A stretch of 64,000 bases of DNA from Bordetella sp. BOR01 (GCF_019218885.1 NZ_JAHUWT010000003.1:1116001-1180000); one strand, 5' to 3'. Counted from the first letter of the stretch, positions 41,196 to 50,155 are shown. Translations and numbers: made by a program. Notes: a model not told the origin generated them from the letters alone.

Positions 41196-42041
41196 ATGCC
41201 AACCCACACCACGCCCACGCAAGACAACCTGGCTGCCGCGTTTGCCGACGGCGCCGATGCACGTGGCGGGGGGTCGGTCACCCAGAGCCTGGATCGCGCC
41301 CTGGTCTTGCTGGACATCGTGGTCAAGCATGCGCGCGCGGGCATCGCCCTGGGCGAGGCCGCCCAGCATGCCGGCCTGAAACGGCCCACCGCCCACCGGT
41401 TGCTTACCGGCCTGCGCAATGCCGGCGTGATCGATTATGACGTCAAGGCCCGGCTGTTCTCGCCTTCTTTCCGCTTCTACCAGATGGGGCTGGCGGCGGG
41501 CGCTCGCTTCGACATCCTGCGCATCGCGCTGCCCAGCCTGGAAAGGCTGGCGCAGGAAACCAGCGACACGGTGCATCTCTCGACGCGCAACGGCGACCAC
41601 AGTATTTGCGTCGCGCGCCGCATTGGCGACTTTCCCATCCGCACCCTGACGCTGAAGGTGGGCGATTTCCGCCCGTTGGGCCTGGGGGCGGGCAGCCTGG
41701 CGCTGCTGGCGGCCCTGGACGACGAGGAATGCAAGGCGAGCATCGCGCGCAACCGGGGCGACCTGGAGGCCAATCCCAACTATTGCCCGGACGCCCTGTG
41801 GCAGCAGGTACTGCAAACCCGGCATCAGGGATACGCCCTCAATGACGGGCTGATGCTGCCGGAAATGGCGGGATTGGCCGTCGTCATCCGGGAACCGGGT
41901 AGCCAGGTCTGTGGCGCACTCTCGATCGCCGCCATACGCAGCCGGATGCAACCGCCCCGGCGCGAAGAGGTGCTGGCCCTGATGCAGGCCGAAGCCCGCA
42001 ACATCGAGCAACGGTTGCGCGACGAGCTGGCCCGGCCATGA
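41196..42041 (+). CDS. IclR-family transcriptional regulator (TRAP operon)
   Basis: This is a 281-residue regulator with an N-terminal winged helix (SLDRALVLLDIVVKHARAGIALGEAAQHAGLKRPTAHRLL, residues about 30-70) and the IclR effector domain ending in GLAVVIREPG and CGALSIAA. The ATG at 41196 has GGAAAAGGAAA upstream; earlier in-frame ATGs at 41142 and 41169 lack such a site. It diverges from the TPP-led operon, and the 181-base gap holds a repeated ATGAGAT (41142 and 41164), so it probably controls that operon. Confidence 0.9.
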   Translation: MPTHTTPTQDNLAAAFADGADARGGGSVTQSLDRALVLLDIVVKHARAGIALGEAAQHAGLKRPTAHRLLTGLRNAGVIDYDVKARLFSPSFRFYQMGLAAGARFDILRIALPSLERLAQETSDTVHLSTRNGDHSICVARRIGDFPIRTLTLKVGDFRPLGLGAGSLALLAALDDEECKASIARNRGDLEANPNYCPDALWQQVLQTRHQGYALNDGLMLPEMAGLAVVIREPGSQVCGALSIAAIRSRMQPPRREEVLALMQAEARNIEQRLRDELARP

Positions 42042-42091
42042 GCCGGCCTGCCATCGCGCGTGCGACGAGCTGTTTCTGTCGCGCTGCCGGC

Positions 42092-42120
42092 TTGGGCGGC
42101 AGGCGATTTTCGCGGATAAT
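42092..42120 (+). promoter_or_regulatory. Putative sigma-70 promoter of ssb
   Basis: TTGGGC at 42092-42097 and GATAAT at 42115-42120 are spaced exactly 17 bases, about 155 bases before the ssb start. The 235-base gap between the IclR gene and ssb contains nothing else recognisable. Confidence 0.5.
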
Positions 42121-42276
42121 AGACCCCAATCCACTCGGTTTTTACCGCCCGCCGGTCCATGCCCACGCTGACCGGCGTGTTTGTTCAAACCGGTCTTGAA
42201 TCATCGTTTTTAGGGTGCTTGCCTGCGCGGCCGTCTTTGCGCGGACGGGCGGGCCCGCCACCAGAGGAAAATCGCC

Positions 42277-42792
42277 ATGGCATCGGTCAATAAAGTCATA
42301 CTCGTCGGCAACCTGGGGCGCGACCCCGAAGTGCGCTATAGCCCCGATGGTGCGGCGATCTGCAACGTTTCCATCGCCACTACCTCGCAATGGAAGGACA
42401 AGGCCAGCGGCGAACGCCGCGAAGAAACCGAATGGCACCGGGTCGTCATGTACAACCGCCTGGCCGAGATCGCGGGCGAATACCTGAAAAAGGGCCGTTC
42501 GATCTACATCGAAGGCCGCCTGAAGACGCGCAAGTGGCAAGACAAGGACACCGGCGCCGACCGCTACAGCACCGAAATCGTGGCTGACCAGATGCAGATG
42601 CTGGGTGGCCGCGAAGGCGGCGGTGAAGGCAGCTACGGCGGCGGTGGCGGCGGCAGCTACGACGACGCGCCGCGCCAGCAGCGCGCCCCGGCCCAGCGTC
42701 CGCCGGCGCAGCGCCCGGCACCGGCTGCGGCCGCGCCGGCCGCAGGTGGCGCAGCCAATCTGGCGGATATGGACGACGATATTCCGTTCTAA
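42277..42792 (+). CDS. ssb: Single-stranded DNA-binding protein
   Basis: SSB protects single-stranded DNA in replication and repair. The 171-residue protein has the OB fold ([52 protein letters not shown]), a glycine-rich then proline/alanine-rich flexible linker from about residue 110, and the acidic tip MDDDIPF used to recruit partners. The ATG is preceded by gaggaaaatcgcc. A strong terminator follows 40 bases after the stop. Confidence 0.98.
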   Translation: MASVNKVILVGNLGRDPEVRYSPDGAAICNVSIATTSQWKDKASGERREETEWHRVVMYNRLAEIAGEYLKKGRSIYIEGRLKTRKWQDKDTGADRYSTEIVADQMQMLGGREGGGEGSYGGGGGGSYDDAPRQQRAPAQRPPAQRPAPAAAAPAAGGAANLADMDDDIPF

Positions 42793-42832
42793 CCGTTTTG
42801 ACGCGCACGTTTCATAGCGGTGTCCACAAACG

Positions 42833-42863
42833 AAGCGGAGCCATGGATTTGGCTCCGCTTTTT
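42833..42863 (+). terminator. Rho-independent terminator after ssb
   Basis: An 11-bp perfect stem (AAGCGGAGCCA at 42833-42843 with TGGCTCCGCTT at 42850-42860), a six-base loop and a T-run to 42863 mark the end of the ssb transcript. Confidence 0.93.
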
Positions 42864-42923
42864 GTGTTCCCCCTACACAGTACAATCGGCCCGTTTTCCT
42901 GCTTGATGTGCCAGCAATAGAAA

Positions 42924-43709
42924 ATGCCAACCTCAGGCCCACAATCAGTACACCGTATTCTCGATATCTTTCACGCCTTGGCTACGCGCGACAAGGGGAT
43001 GACGCTAACGGCTATCGCTCAAGAGCTGGGCGCCCCGAAAACCAGTCTGGTCGGCCTGTTGAACGGCCTGGTGGATAGAGGGCATCTAGATCGAGAGGAA
43101 GGCACCTACCATATCGGCCAAGAGATGTTCGTGCTTGCCACGCAAATCGTGGCGAATATGCAGTTGCCAGCGCTGGTTGCGCCATCGCTGCGCCGACTGA
43201 TGGAAGCCACCGGCGAAACGGCGCTTGCGGGCCAAGTGGCGCGCGATGACCAGACCCTTATCTATTTCGCCAAAGAAGAAAGCACGCATCCCGTCCGCTA
43301 CACGGCGCCCGTCGGCAAGCGGGAAGAGCTATACAGCACGGCCATGGGGAAATTGCTGCTTGCCCATATGGAGCCTGGCAAGCAAAAGCTCTACCTCAAA
43401 AGCAAGACCTTGCATGCCTACACGCCCCGCACGATATTGAATAAAGCCGACCTGCTGCGCCAACTGCAGATGATCCGGGAAACCGGCATTTCCCAATCCA
43501 TAGACGAGCGCGTCGTCGGCTCGAGCGGCATTGCCGTCGCGGTGACCGGTAAAGACGGCTCGCTGCTCTTCGGGCTTGGCCTGGCAGGCCCCACGGAACG
43601 CATGGTTGCTGCGAGTGCCAGCCATATTGAAGCCCTGAAGCACGAGGCGACAGCCATCAAGCGCCTGACCGGCAATGTGCCGCGGAAGATGCTCAGCTCC
43701 ATCATCTGA
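42924..43709 (+). CDS. IclR-family transcriptional regulator
   Basis: This 261-residue regulator has helix-turn-helix QSVHRILDIFHALATRDKGMTLTAIAQELGAPKTSLVGLL at the N-terminus, followed by the effector domain with SSGIAVAVTGKDGSLLFGLGLAG. It stands upstream of the MaoC-CoA transferase-Bug-thiolase genes in the same direction, separated by 189 bases with their own promoter and an AT-rich dyad, so it is a likely regulator of that operon. Confidence 0.9.
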   Translation: MPTSGPQSVHRILDIFHALATRDKGMTLTAIAQELGAPKTSLVGLLNGLVDRGHLDREEGTYHIGQEMFVLATQIVANMQLPALVAPSLRRLMEATGETALAGQVARDDQTLIYFAKEESTHPVRYTAPVGKREELYSTAMGKLLLAHMEPGKQKLYLKSKTLHAYTPRTILNKADLLRQLQMIRETGISQSIDERVVGSSGIAVAVTGKDGSLLFGLGLAGPTERMVAASASHIEALKHEATAIKRLTGNVPRKMLSSII

Positions 43710-43806
43710 AGTTCCTGCCCTCTGGTTGCCCGCCGCCTGGCGGGCAAAGCCGTTCCCGAACCCGGGTTTTCCCTTTTCCACACGCCATCAAGCGCGCCAG
43801 GGCTTA

Positions 43807-43866
43807 TTGACAGCCGAGGGTTGTGCACCTACTCTTTGTACTTATATACATATCTAGTACGTATAT
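43807..43866 (+). promoter_or_regulatory. Promoter and overlapping AT-rich dyad before the MaoC-thiolase operon
   Basis: A consensus TTGACA at 43807-43812 and TACTCT at 43830-43835 are spaced by 17 bases. Just downstream, ATATAC (43844-43849) mirrors GTATAT (43861-43866) around 11 bases, overlapping the expected transcription start. The AT-rich patch stands out in this GC-rich DNA. A repressor bound there would block the promoter; the adjacent IclR product is the candidate. Confidence 0.6.
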
Positions 43867-43898
43867 TCGTATAACAGTCACGACAACGGAGTGGAGCA

Positions 43899-44345
43899 AT
43901 GGCCCAGAAAACCTATGACGAATATTCAGTCGGTGAAGTGTTTGAAAGCTACGGGCGCACGATCACCGAGGCAGACATCGTCAATTACACATGCTTTGCC
44001 GGCCTGAAATTGCCGATGTTCATCGATGAAGAGTTTTCCCAAAAGCACAGCCTATTCAAGACGCGCGTCGCCCCTGGGCTGATGACCGCTTCCATCGCAG
44101 CGGGCATGCTGGAAGACATTCTGGGCAAGTACACGCTGGCTGCCCTGGGCCTGGATCGTTTCAAGTTCTCGGCTCCGGTCAAGGCAGGCGATACCTTGCA
44201 TACCCGCATCACGGTAGAAGGGCTGAAAGACACCTCTACCGCGGATCGCGGCGTCATCAACGTGAAGATCGAGGTGGTCAATCAGGAAGGCGCCGTGCCG
44301 TGCGTTTTTCACGGTGCATTCATGATGCGCAAGGGAAATCTCTGA
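43899..44345 (+). CDS. MaoC-like hotdog-fold protein
   Basis: This is a 148-residue single-hotdog protein resembling MaoC enoyl-CoA hydratases (SVGEVFESYGRTITEADIVNYTCFAG at the N-terminus; PGLMTASIAAGMLED; APVKAGDTLHTRITVE). In active hydratases an Asp and a His lie in GDxNPIH; here the segment is GLKLPMFIDEEF, so both are missing. It may bind CoA thioesters without hydratase activity or use other residues. The CoA transferase gene follows after two bases. Confidence 0.85.
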   Translation: MAQKTYDEYSVGEVFESYGRTITEADIVNYTCFAGLKLPMFIDEEFSQKHSLFKTRVAPGLMTASIAAGMLEDILGKYTLAALGLDRFKFSAPVKAGDTLHTRITVEGLKDTSTADRGVINVKIEVVNQEGAVPCVFHGAFMMRKGNL

Positions 44346-44347
44346 CC

Positions 44348-45526
44348 ATGCCTGTCCTGACCGCAATTCGAGTGCTGGATTTTGGGCAAGGGGTAGCGGG
44401 GCCTTATTGCGGACAGTTTCTCGCCGATCATGGGGCGGATGTCATCAAGATCGAACCCCCCCGGGGCGACTGGTCGCGCACCATGGGGACGGGGGCAGGG
44501 GTTTTTCTCAGTGTCAACCGCAACAAGCGCGGCGTATGCCTGGATCTGCGGGACGATGAAATTCAAGGCCTGGTACGCGCCGCGGCACTGAAGGCGGATG
44601 TGATCGTCGAAAGTTTCAGGCCGGGCGTGATGCGCAAGTTCGGGCTGGATTACGCGACCCTGCGCAAGCACAACCCCAAGCTCGTGTACTGCTCGGTGAC
44701 AGGGTTCGGGGCTTCCGGCCCCAACGCTCATCTGCCCGCCGGAGACTCGATCATGCAGGCCTATGCCGGCCTGATGAGCATAAACGGCGAGCGTGGTGGC
44801 GTTCCATTGCGACTGGGCAACGTCATTTCCGACATGTTGGCAGGCATGAATGCCTTTTCCGGTGTGTTGCTGGCCCTGATGGCCAGGGCCAGCAGCGGTG
44901 CCGGACAGCATGTGCAGACATCCCTGCTCGATTCTCTGGTCGCCTTTCAAGCGCCACCTTTGATGGAGTTCCTGAAGACCGGCGTTGCCCCGGAAAGAAT
45001 GGGAAACGACCATCCTTTGATTGCCCCGTCGGGAGCCATCGCCACCCAGGACGGCAGTATCACCTTCACCGTATTCGACCACCAATGGCAGACGTTCTGC
45101 GATGGGTTGGGCTTGCCAGAACTGAAACACGATCCTGATTACGTCTCGTCGCAGGCGCGGCAGAAACATCGCGACGCATTGAATGCGATTCTGGCGCCGG
45201 TCTTCAAAGCGAAGACGTCGGCGCAGTGGATAGAAAGGCTCAGGGCCATGGATATCCTGTGCGCACCCGTGAACAGCTATCCGGACCTGATCAACGACCC
45301 ACAAGTTGTTCATAACAAGCTGATCCACACACTGCCGGCAGCTTCGGGCGATGGAATGCCGAATATCGCCAACCCTCTGAAAACGGCAGACCCGCTGCAC
45401 GAGCCCCATGCAGCGCCGCAATTGGGAGAGCACACAGAGCAGGTGCTTTGCACCGGCTGGGGCGTATCGCAGCAGACCATGCAGAGACTGCATGACAAGG
45501 GAGTCATCACCTGTGCAGGAGCTTGA
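44348..45526 (+). CDS. CaiB/BaiF family CoA transferase (class III)
   Basis: This enzyme moves CoA between acyl-CoA and a free acid through an aspartyl-CoA intermediate. The 392-residue protein has N-terminal LDFGQGVAGPYCGQFLADHGADVIKIEPP, the catalytic aspartate in GNVISDMLAGMNAF and the KTSAQWIERL region. The start MPVLTAIRVLDFG lies two bases after the maoC stop. It probably activates the organic acid brought in by the Bug-type receptor system encoded next. Confidence 0.92.
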   Translation: MPVLTAIRVLDFGQGVAGPYCGQFLADHGADVIKIEPPRGDWSRTMGTGAGVFLSVNRNKRGVCLDLRDDEIQGLVRAAALKADVIVESFRPGVMRKFGLDYATLRKHNPKLVYCSVTGFGASGPNAHLPAGDSIMQAYAGLMSINGERGGVPLRLGNVISDMLAGMNAFSGVLLALMARASSGAGQHVQTSLLDSLVAFQAPPLMEFLKTGVAPERMGNDHPLIAPSGAIATQDGSITFTVFDHQWQTFCDGLGLPELKHDPDYVSSQARQKHRDALNAILAPVFKAKTSAQWIERLRAMDILCAPVNSYPDLINDPQVVHNKLIHTLPAASGDGMPNIANPLKTADPLHEPHAAPQLGEHTEQVLCTGWGVSQQTMQRLHDKGVITCAGA

Positions 45527-45606
45527 ACGACGCAACGAACCTAGAGCAACTTAGCGGACAACACGACACCACTGCTGATGCAGACGCTGGAGAAAAGGAG
45601 ACAACC

Positions 45607-46581
45607 ATGAAATACGCAAAAGGGTTGGCGAATAGTGCCTTGATAGGACTGACCATCCTGGCCGGAACACACTCTGCAGCGGCCGCATACCCGGACCGCC
45701 CGGTGAAAATCATCGTGGCGTATGGGGCCGGTAGTGGAGCCGATACGGTCGCTCGAATCCTGGGCGACCAGCTTGCCGTGAAACTCAAGCAATCGATCGT
45801 CATCGACAACATGCCTGGCGCCGGAGGCGAGCTTGGAACCGTGGCCGCAGCGTCTGCCGCGCCGGATGGCTATACCTTGCTGTTTGCCCCGACGACCCTG
45901 ACGGTCAGCCCCCATATGGACGTGAAACCCAAATACGACGCAACAAAGGATTTCGCTCCGATAATGCGGGTTGCGACCTTGCCGATGCTGCTGGTGTCCG
46001 GTACCAAGGCGCCGTTCTCGACCTGGGAAGGGCTATTGAAAGAAGCCGAGCAGCACCCCGATGCTTTGAACTATGCGACGTCAGGCAAAGGCTCGCCCAG
46101 CCACCTTGAAGCAGCCATGCTGGCGAAACTCAAGGGCATACAGATTCGAGACGTGCCTTATCGCACCGGTTCCCAAGCGCTGACCGACGTCATCAGCGGC
46201 GAGGTATCGTTCTATTTTCCCGTTCTTCCGGCCGCGGCCCAGCAGGTTCAAAAGGGACGGCTCAATGCGCTGGCCGTTGGAACCCGGGAACGGTCCAGCG
46301 TACTGCCGAATGTGCCCACCCTTGCAGAGCTGTTGGGAAAGCCCGATTACGAAGCCACGGTGTGGTACGGCCTGCTGGCACCGGCGGGAACCCCGTCGTC
46401 CATCATCAAGGCATTGGCTGAGGCCACCGCCACCGTGCTGTCCATGCCGGAAACCCGGCAGAAGATCGTGGGTTCGGGATCTGAAGTTTCGCCCATGGAT
46501 ACGGCCGAATTCACGGCATTCATCGCAGCAGAGGACAAGAAATGGGGCGATCTGGTGCGCGAACTCAACCTGCAAAAGTAG
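45607..46581 (+). CDS. Bug-family tripartite tricarboxylate transporter substrate-binding protein
   Basis: This is a periplasmic receptor of the Bug (TctC-like) family, greatly expanded in Bordetella. The 324-residue precursor starts MKYAKGLANSALIGLTILAGTHSAAAAYPDRP, with a Sec signal cut after AAA. The family core PDRPVKIIVAYGAGSGADTVAR and the PGAGGELGTVAAASAAPDGYTLL strand-loop that clasps carboxylates are present. No TctA/TctB membrane genes are in the window, as is usual for orphan Bug proteins. It sits between CoA transferase and thiolase genes. Confidence 0.93.
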   Translation: MKYAKGLANSALIGLTILAGTHSAAAAYPDRPVKIIVAYGAGSGADTVARILGDQLAVKLKQSIVIDNMPGAGGELGTVAAASAAPDGYTLLFAPTTLTVSPHMDVKPKYDATKDFAPIMRVATLPMLLVSGTKAPFSTWEGLLKEAEQHPDALNYATSGKGSPSHLEAAMLAKLKGIQIRDVPYRTGSQALTDVISGEVSFYFPVLPAAAQQVQKGRLNALAVGTRERSSVLPNVPTLAELLGKPDYEATVWYGLLAPAGTPSSIIKALAEATATVLSMPETRQKIVGSGSEVSPMDTAEFTAFIAAEDKKWGDLVRELNLQK

Positions 46582-46622
46582 CCGGCCTGACGCCCCCTGC
46601 CTGGATACGTGGAGCCATGGAA

Positions 46623-47792
46623 ATGAACACCCCCGTCATTATCGATGCAGTGCGAAGCCCGTTTGGAAAGCGCGGCGGAGTATTTGCCGGCCTTCGGCCG
46701 GACGCCTTGCTGGCGCAAGTATTGGCGGCACTTGTTGCCAGAAGCGGCGTCACTACCGAGGCGGTCGACGATGTCATCGTGGGCTGTGTCAGCCAGGCGG
46801 CAGAACAAGGCGGGAATGTCGCACGCCAGGCCTCATTGCTGGCCGGATTGCCGATTCGTACGCCTGGCGTCACCTTGAATCGCATGTGCAGCTCGGGCCA
46901 GACCGCCGTGCATTTCGCGGCCCAATCCATTGCCGCGGGGGATGCGAGTTACGCCATTGGCGCAGGGGTAGAGCATATGAGCCGCGTCCCCATGTTTATC
47001 GATGTCACGCTGGGGCCTGCGTTCGTAGACTGGAGCAACCTGAATCCCGACCTGCTCGAGCAGTATGAAATGCCCCATCAAGGCATTAGCGCAGAGTTCT
47101 TGGCCCGGCACTGGAATATCAACAGGTCGGAACTGGACGCGTACGCCATGCAAAGCCACCAACGCGCCAGTGTAGCCATGGCGGCCGGCAAGAACACGGA
47201 AATCGTACCTGTCTTGTTGCCAGCGGGAGAAGGAGCGGGGTCCCAGGTCATGCACGACGAGGGCATTCGCCATAAGCTGGACCCTGAACGGATCGCGGCG
47301 CTGAGCCCGCTTTTCGATCCCGAGAAAGGCGTGATCACTGCAGCCAATTCCAGCCAGATGACAGATGGCGCGGCGGCTGTATTGATAGGCAATGCCGAGC
47401 GTGCACGATCGGATGGATTGCAGCCCAAGGCGCGTTTCCTGGCAAGAGTCGCCATCGGTTCAGACCCGAAAATGCAACTGGATGGCGTTTACGCATCCAC
47501 TCGGGAAGCCTTGCGCCGCGCGAGGTTAACAATGAAAGATATCGACTGGATCGAAATCAACGAGGCTTTCGCCAGCGTACCGCTGGCCTGGTCGCGTGAA
47601 TTCAATACCAGCCAGGACGATTTCAACCTGTGGGGAGGTGCGATTGCCCACGGCCACCCGCTGGGCGCAACCGGTGCGGGGCTGATCGCCAAAGCCCTTG
47701 CCGGCCTGCAGGCAACGAATGGAGAGATAGGGCTTATCGTGTTCTGCGCGGGCCACGGCATGTCCACCGCGACCGTGATTCAAAGAGTCTGA
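46623..47792 (+). CDS. Acetyl-CoA acetyltransferase (thiolase)
   Basis: Thiolase cleaves 3-ketoacyl-CoA or condenses acetyl-CoA units. The 389-residue protein has the nucleophilic cysteine in LNRMCSSGQTAV, the WIEINEAFA segment, the GGAIAHGHPLGATGAG histidine motif, and a C-terminal FCAGHGMS in place of the common CxGGGxG. Start choice: ATG at 46623 is eight bases after GGAG; an in-frame ATG at 46617 is too close to it. It completes a short acyl-CoA pathway with the genes upstream. Confidence 0.92.
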   Translation: MNTPVIIDAVRSPFGKRGGVFAGLRPDALLAQVLAALVARSGVTTEAVDDVIVGCVSQAAEQGGNVARQASLLAGLPIRTPGVTLNRMCSSGQTAVHFAAQSIAAGDASYAIGAGVEHMSRVPMFIDVTLGPAFVDWSNLNPDLLEQYEMPHQGISAEFLARHWNINRSELDAYAMQSHQRASVAMAAGKNTEIVPVLLPAGEGAGSQVMHDEGIRHKLDPERIAALSPLFDPEKGVITAANSSQMTDGAAAVLIGNAERARSDGLQPKARFLARVAIGSDPKMQLDGVYASTREALRRARLTMKDIDWIEINEAFASVPLAWSREFNTSQDDFNLWGGAIAHGHPLGATGAGLIAKALAGLQATNGEIGLIVFCAGHGMSTATVIQRV

Positions 47793-47856
47793 CCACGCCC
47801 AGCCGGTTGTTGGCGTTGCCTGAAGAAAAATTCGTACGGGGCGGATGCGGGCGATA

Positions 47857-47879
47857 CGGCTACTATTGGCCAGTAGCCG
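47857..47879. repeat. Hairpin between thiolase and YagU-like genes
   Basis: CGGCTACT (47857-47864) and AGTAGCCG (47872-47879) form an eight-bp perfect stem with a seven-base loop, 24 bases before the next GTG start. A pyrimidine-rich stretch GATTCTTTCTC follows, so it could act as a weak terminator or operator. Confidence 0.5.
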
Positions 47880-47903
47880 GATTCTTTCTCAAAGGAATTT
47901 ATC

Positions 47904-48413
47904 GTGCAGGCATCTGACACGTTTCACCCCCACAAGAGCGCGCTGGGCACCCTGGTCAGCGTGGGCATCGTAGCCGGCTTCATTTCTGCCATGGTCAAGT
48001 CCGGAGTTGAAACCATTCTTCCTCCCCGGCCGCCCACCGCAGTGCCCCCGCCGATTGGCCTGCTCGACATGATGGGTTTTGACGGGGCAACGATGAACTA
48101 TGTCTTTAACCAGACTGCGGTGAATTGGGGCGGCAACGGGTTCCATATCCTGTTCTCCATGGTCATCGCCGTGGTCTATGTCTGGTTGGTCGAACGGTGC
48201 CCCAAGGCAGGCGCCTGGTGGGGGGTGCCATTCGGATGGCTTATCGCCTCGGTGGGGGCCCATTGCATCGTGCTTCCGTTGTTGGGAGTCGCGCCGCGTC
48301 CCTGGGACATTGGCACGGCCGGCGTCATTTCAGAGCTCGTGGGTACGGCTCTCTGGATCTGGACCATCGAATGCGTACGCCGTGTACTGCTGCGCCGGCC
48401 GGCCATTCGATAG
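47904..48413 (+). CDS. YagU-like inner membrane protein (DUF1440)
   Basis: This is a 169-residue membrane protein of the YagU family, linked in E. coli to acid resistance but without known mechanism. Hydrophobic segments include LGTLVSVGIVAGFISAMVKS, the FHILFSMVIAVVYVWLV helix and WWGVPFGWLIASVGAHCIVLPLLG. The conserved PPRPPTAVPPP loop follows the first helix. The start is GTG with AAAGGAA upstream. It is not obviously linked to either flanking acyl-CoA cluster. Confidence 0.82.
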   Translation: MQASDTFHPHKSALGTLVSVGIVAGFISAMVKSGVETILPPRPPTAVPPPIGLLDMMGFDGATMNYVFNQTAVNWGGNGFHILFSMVIAVVYVWLVERCPKAGAWWGVPFGWLIASVGAHCIVLPLLGVAPRPWDIGTAGVISELVGTALWIWTIECVRRVLLRRPAIR

Positions 48414-48446
48414 GCACGGCGCCCTGGAGTTGGCGGCAGGCGTGTA

Positions 48447-48767
48447 TCAATCATCCGCCACAGGCAGCCGCAAGAGCGCGTGCCCGAGCGACTTCCCTGT
48501 CTGGTCCAGTCGCAGCGTGCTGGTTGCGCCGCCGTCCAGCGCCGCATGCATCACGACGACCAGCGCGTGGATGTTGTCCATGGGATAGCAACATACCTGT
48601 CCCTGTACCCAGTCCCCGTACAGCGCCCGGACCTTCTCGGGCGTAACGCTCGCCAGCAGCGCGCGGTAGTCCGACGGCGCCTTGGCGATCAGCCCAGCGG
48701 TGCAGGTATTACCCTTGTCGCCGGAACGCACATGGCAGATATCGCTGAGCAGCCTGGCCATCTTCAT
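48447..48767 (-). CDS. AtuA C-terminal-like small protein (ferredoxin-fold partner)
   Basis: This 106-residue protein begins MKMARLLSDICHVRSGDKGNTCTAGLIA and includes VCCYPMDNIHALVVVMHAALDGGATSTLRLDQTGKSLGHALL, the pattern of the C-terminal domain of AtuA (acyclic terpene utilisation) proteins. Here it is a separate gene overlapping the larger AtuA-like gene by four bases, so the two should form one complex. The ATG at 48767 is chosen for the overlap; one at 48761 is also possible. Confidence 0.78.
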   Translation of the reverse strand: MKMARLLSDICHVRSGDKGNTCTAGLIAKAPSDYRALLASVTPEKVRALYGDWVQGQVCCYPMDNIHALVVVMHAALDGGATSTLRLDQTGKSLGHALLRLPVADD

Positions 48768-50155
48768 GCCTCCATAATCTCTATGGTTTGTCGTACCAGG
48801 TCCCGCGGAATCAGGGTGGGCCATAGCGATACCACCGGCCGGGGTTTCATGGGAGTGCCGAACGAGGTGCCGCCCGGGCCCATGATCCAGAGGTGAGAGC
48901 CGGCACGGCGCACCTTTTCGGCCTCTTCCGCGCTGCGGGTACGGACGGCGCAGCGCAGGCCGATCTCGTTGCATTCGGCCAGCCGCTCGTCATCGGGTAG
49001 CGGGGCCGCCGGGCCGTGCAGCACGTTCAGCCCGACGAAATCGAAATGGATCTGGTCGGCCGCCAGGCCCATGCGTTCGAAGCGTTCCAGCATGGTCTGC
49101 TGCGCCTTCAGCGCGCGCTGGTAGGCGTGCGGCCATGGGAAGAACGCCATGCTTTCGCCGATCCAGCCGTCCTGGTAGCCGATCACCAGCTTCAAGGTGT
49201 CGGGTTGCGGCAAGCCGCGCACGCCCGATACGCGCACGCGATCGGGACCTGTCTCGGTCAGCGCCAGGGTAGTGAAATCGGCAATGCCGTCGGGCATGAT
49301 GTAGCGGCGTGGATCGGCGATCTCGTAGACCAGGTGCTCTTTGACCGTGTGCGCGTCCAGGCGTCCGCCCGAGCCCGCCACTTTGGACAAATCGGCGGTG
49401 CCGTCCGCGTGGAAATCGACAATGGGGAAACCCACGCGGCCCATATGCGGCATCTCGGCAAAGCGCGAGGACATGCCCCCGGTGCAGGCCGATGCGCATT
49501 CCGCAATATGCCCCAGCGTAATGGCGGCGGCGATACGGTCCGCATGCGCCGCATCGTGCCGCCAGCCGAAGTGGTGCATGATGGGCCCTACATAGAGGGC
49601 ATTGTCGGACACCCGTCCGGTCAGCACCACATCGGCGCCGGCGGACAGGCTTTCCACGATGCCGCTGGCATCGGTGTAGACATTGGCGGCCACCACGCGA
49701 TCGCGCACCCGTGCAAAATCGCTGTCGCCGGTTTCCATGTTCACGAGCGGGATGCCGGCGGCCATCAGTTCGTCCAGCCGTGCAAGCAGGTCGTCGCCTT
49801 CGACCAGCGCCACGCGCGTGCCCTTCAGGCCGAGCACGCGCGCCTCTTCCACGATGCGCTGCGCGCCGCTCTTGGGATTGACGCCGCCGCCATTGGACAC
49901 GAGGCGCGTGCCGCGCTCGCGTGCGCCGGGCATGAGCGCCTTCATCGCGGCCACCGCGTCGGGGATATACCCCAGTGCGGGGTTCTTCTGCCGCTGGCGT
50001 TGAAGCAGCGCCATCGTCAGTTCGGCCAGGAAATCGAAGCAGAGATAGTCGACCTGCCCTTTTTCCAGCACTTCCACCGCGGGGTCCAGTGCATCGCCCC
50101 AGAACCCGCCGCCCGCGCCCAGGCGGACCGCACCCGTATCGCTGTAAGGCTTCAT
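48764..50155 (-). CDS. AtuA-like (DUF1446) acyclic terpene utilisation family protein
   Basis: This 463-residue protein has the DUF1446/AtuA signature: GAGGGFWGDALDPAVEVLEKGQVDYLCFDFLAELTMALL at the N-terminus, LVSNGGGVNPKSGAQR and DVVLTGRVSDNALYVGP. AtuA is needed for citronellol/geranyl-CoA degradation in Pseudomonas, but its reaction is unproven. Pseudomonas-type proteins carry the ferredoxin-like domain in one chain; here it is split. The cluster lacks the biotin carboxylase genes of the terpene pathway, so the substrate is probably different. Confidence 0.85.
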   Translation of the reverse strand: MKPYSDTGAVRLGAGGGFWGDALDPAVEVLEKGQVDYLCFDFLAELTMALLQRQRQKNPALGYIPDAVAAMKALMPGARERGTRLVSNGGGVNPKSGAQRIVEEARVLGLKGTRVALVEGDDLLARLDELMAAGIPLVNMETGDSDFARVRDRVVAANVYTDASGIVESLSAGADVVLTGRVSDNALYVGPIMHHFGWRHDAAHADRIAAAITLGHIAECASACTGGMSSRFAEMPHMGRVGFPIVDFHADGTADLSKVAGSGGRLDAHTVKEHLVYEIADPRRYIMPDGIADFTTLALTETGPDRVRVSGVRGLPQPDTLKLVIGYQDGWIGESMAFFPWPHAYQRALKAQQTMLERFERMGLAADQIHFDFVGLNVLHGPAAPLPDDERLAECNEIGLRCAVRTRSAEEAEKVRRAGSHLWIMGPGGTSFGTPMKPRPVVSLWPTLIPRDLVRQTIEIMEA

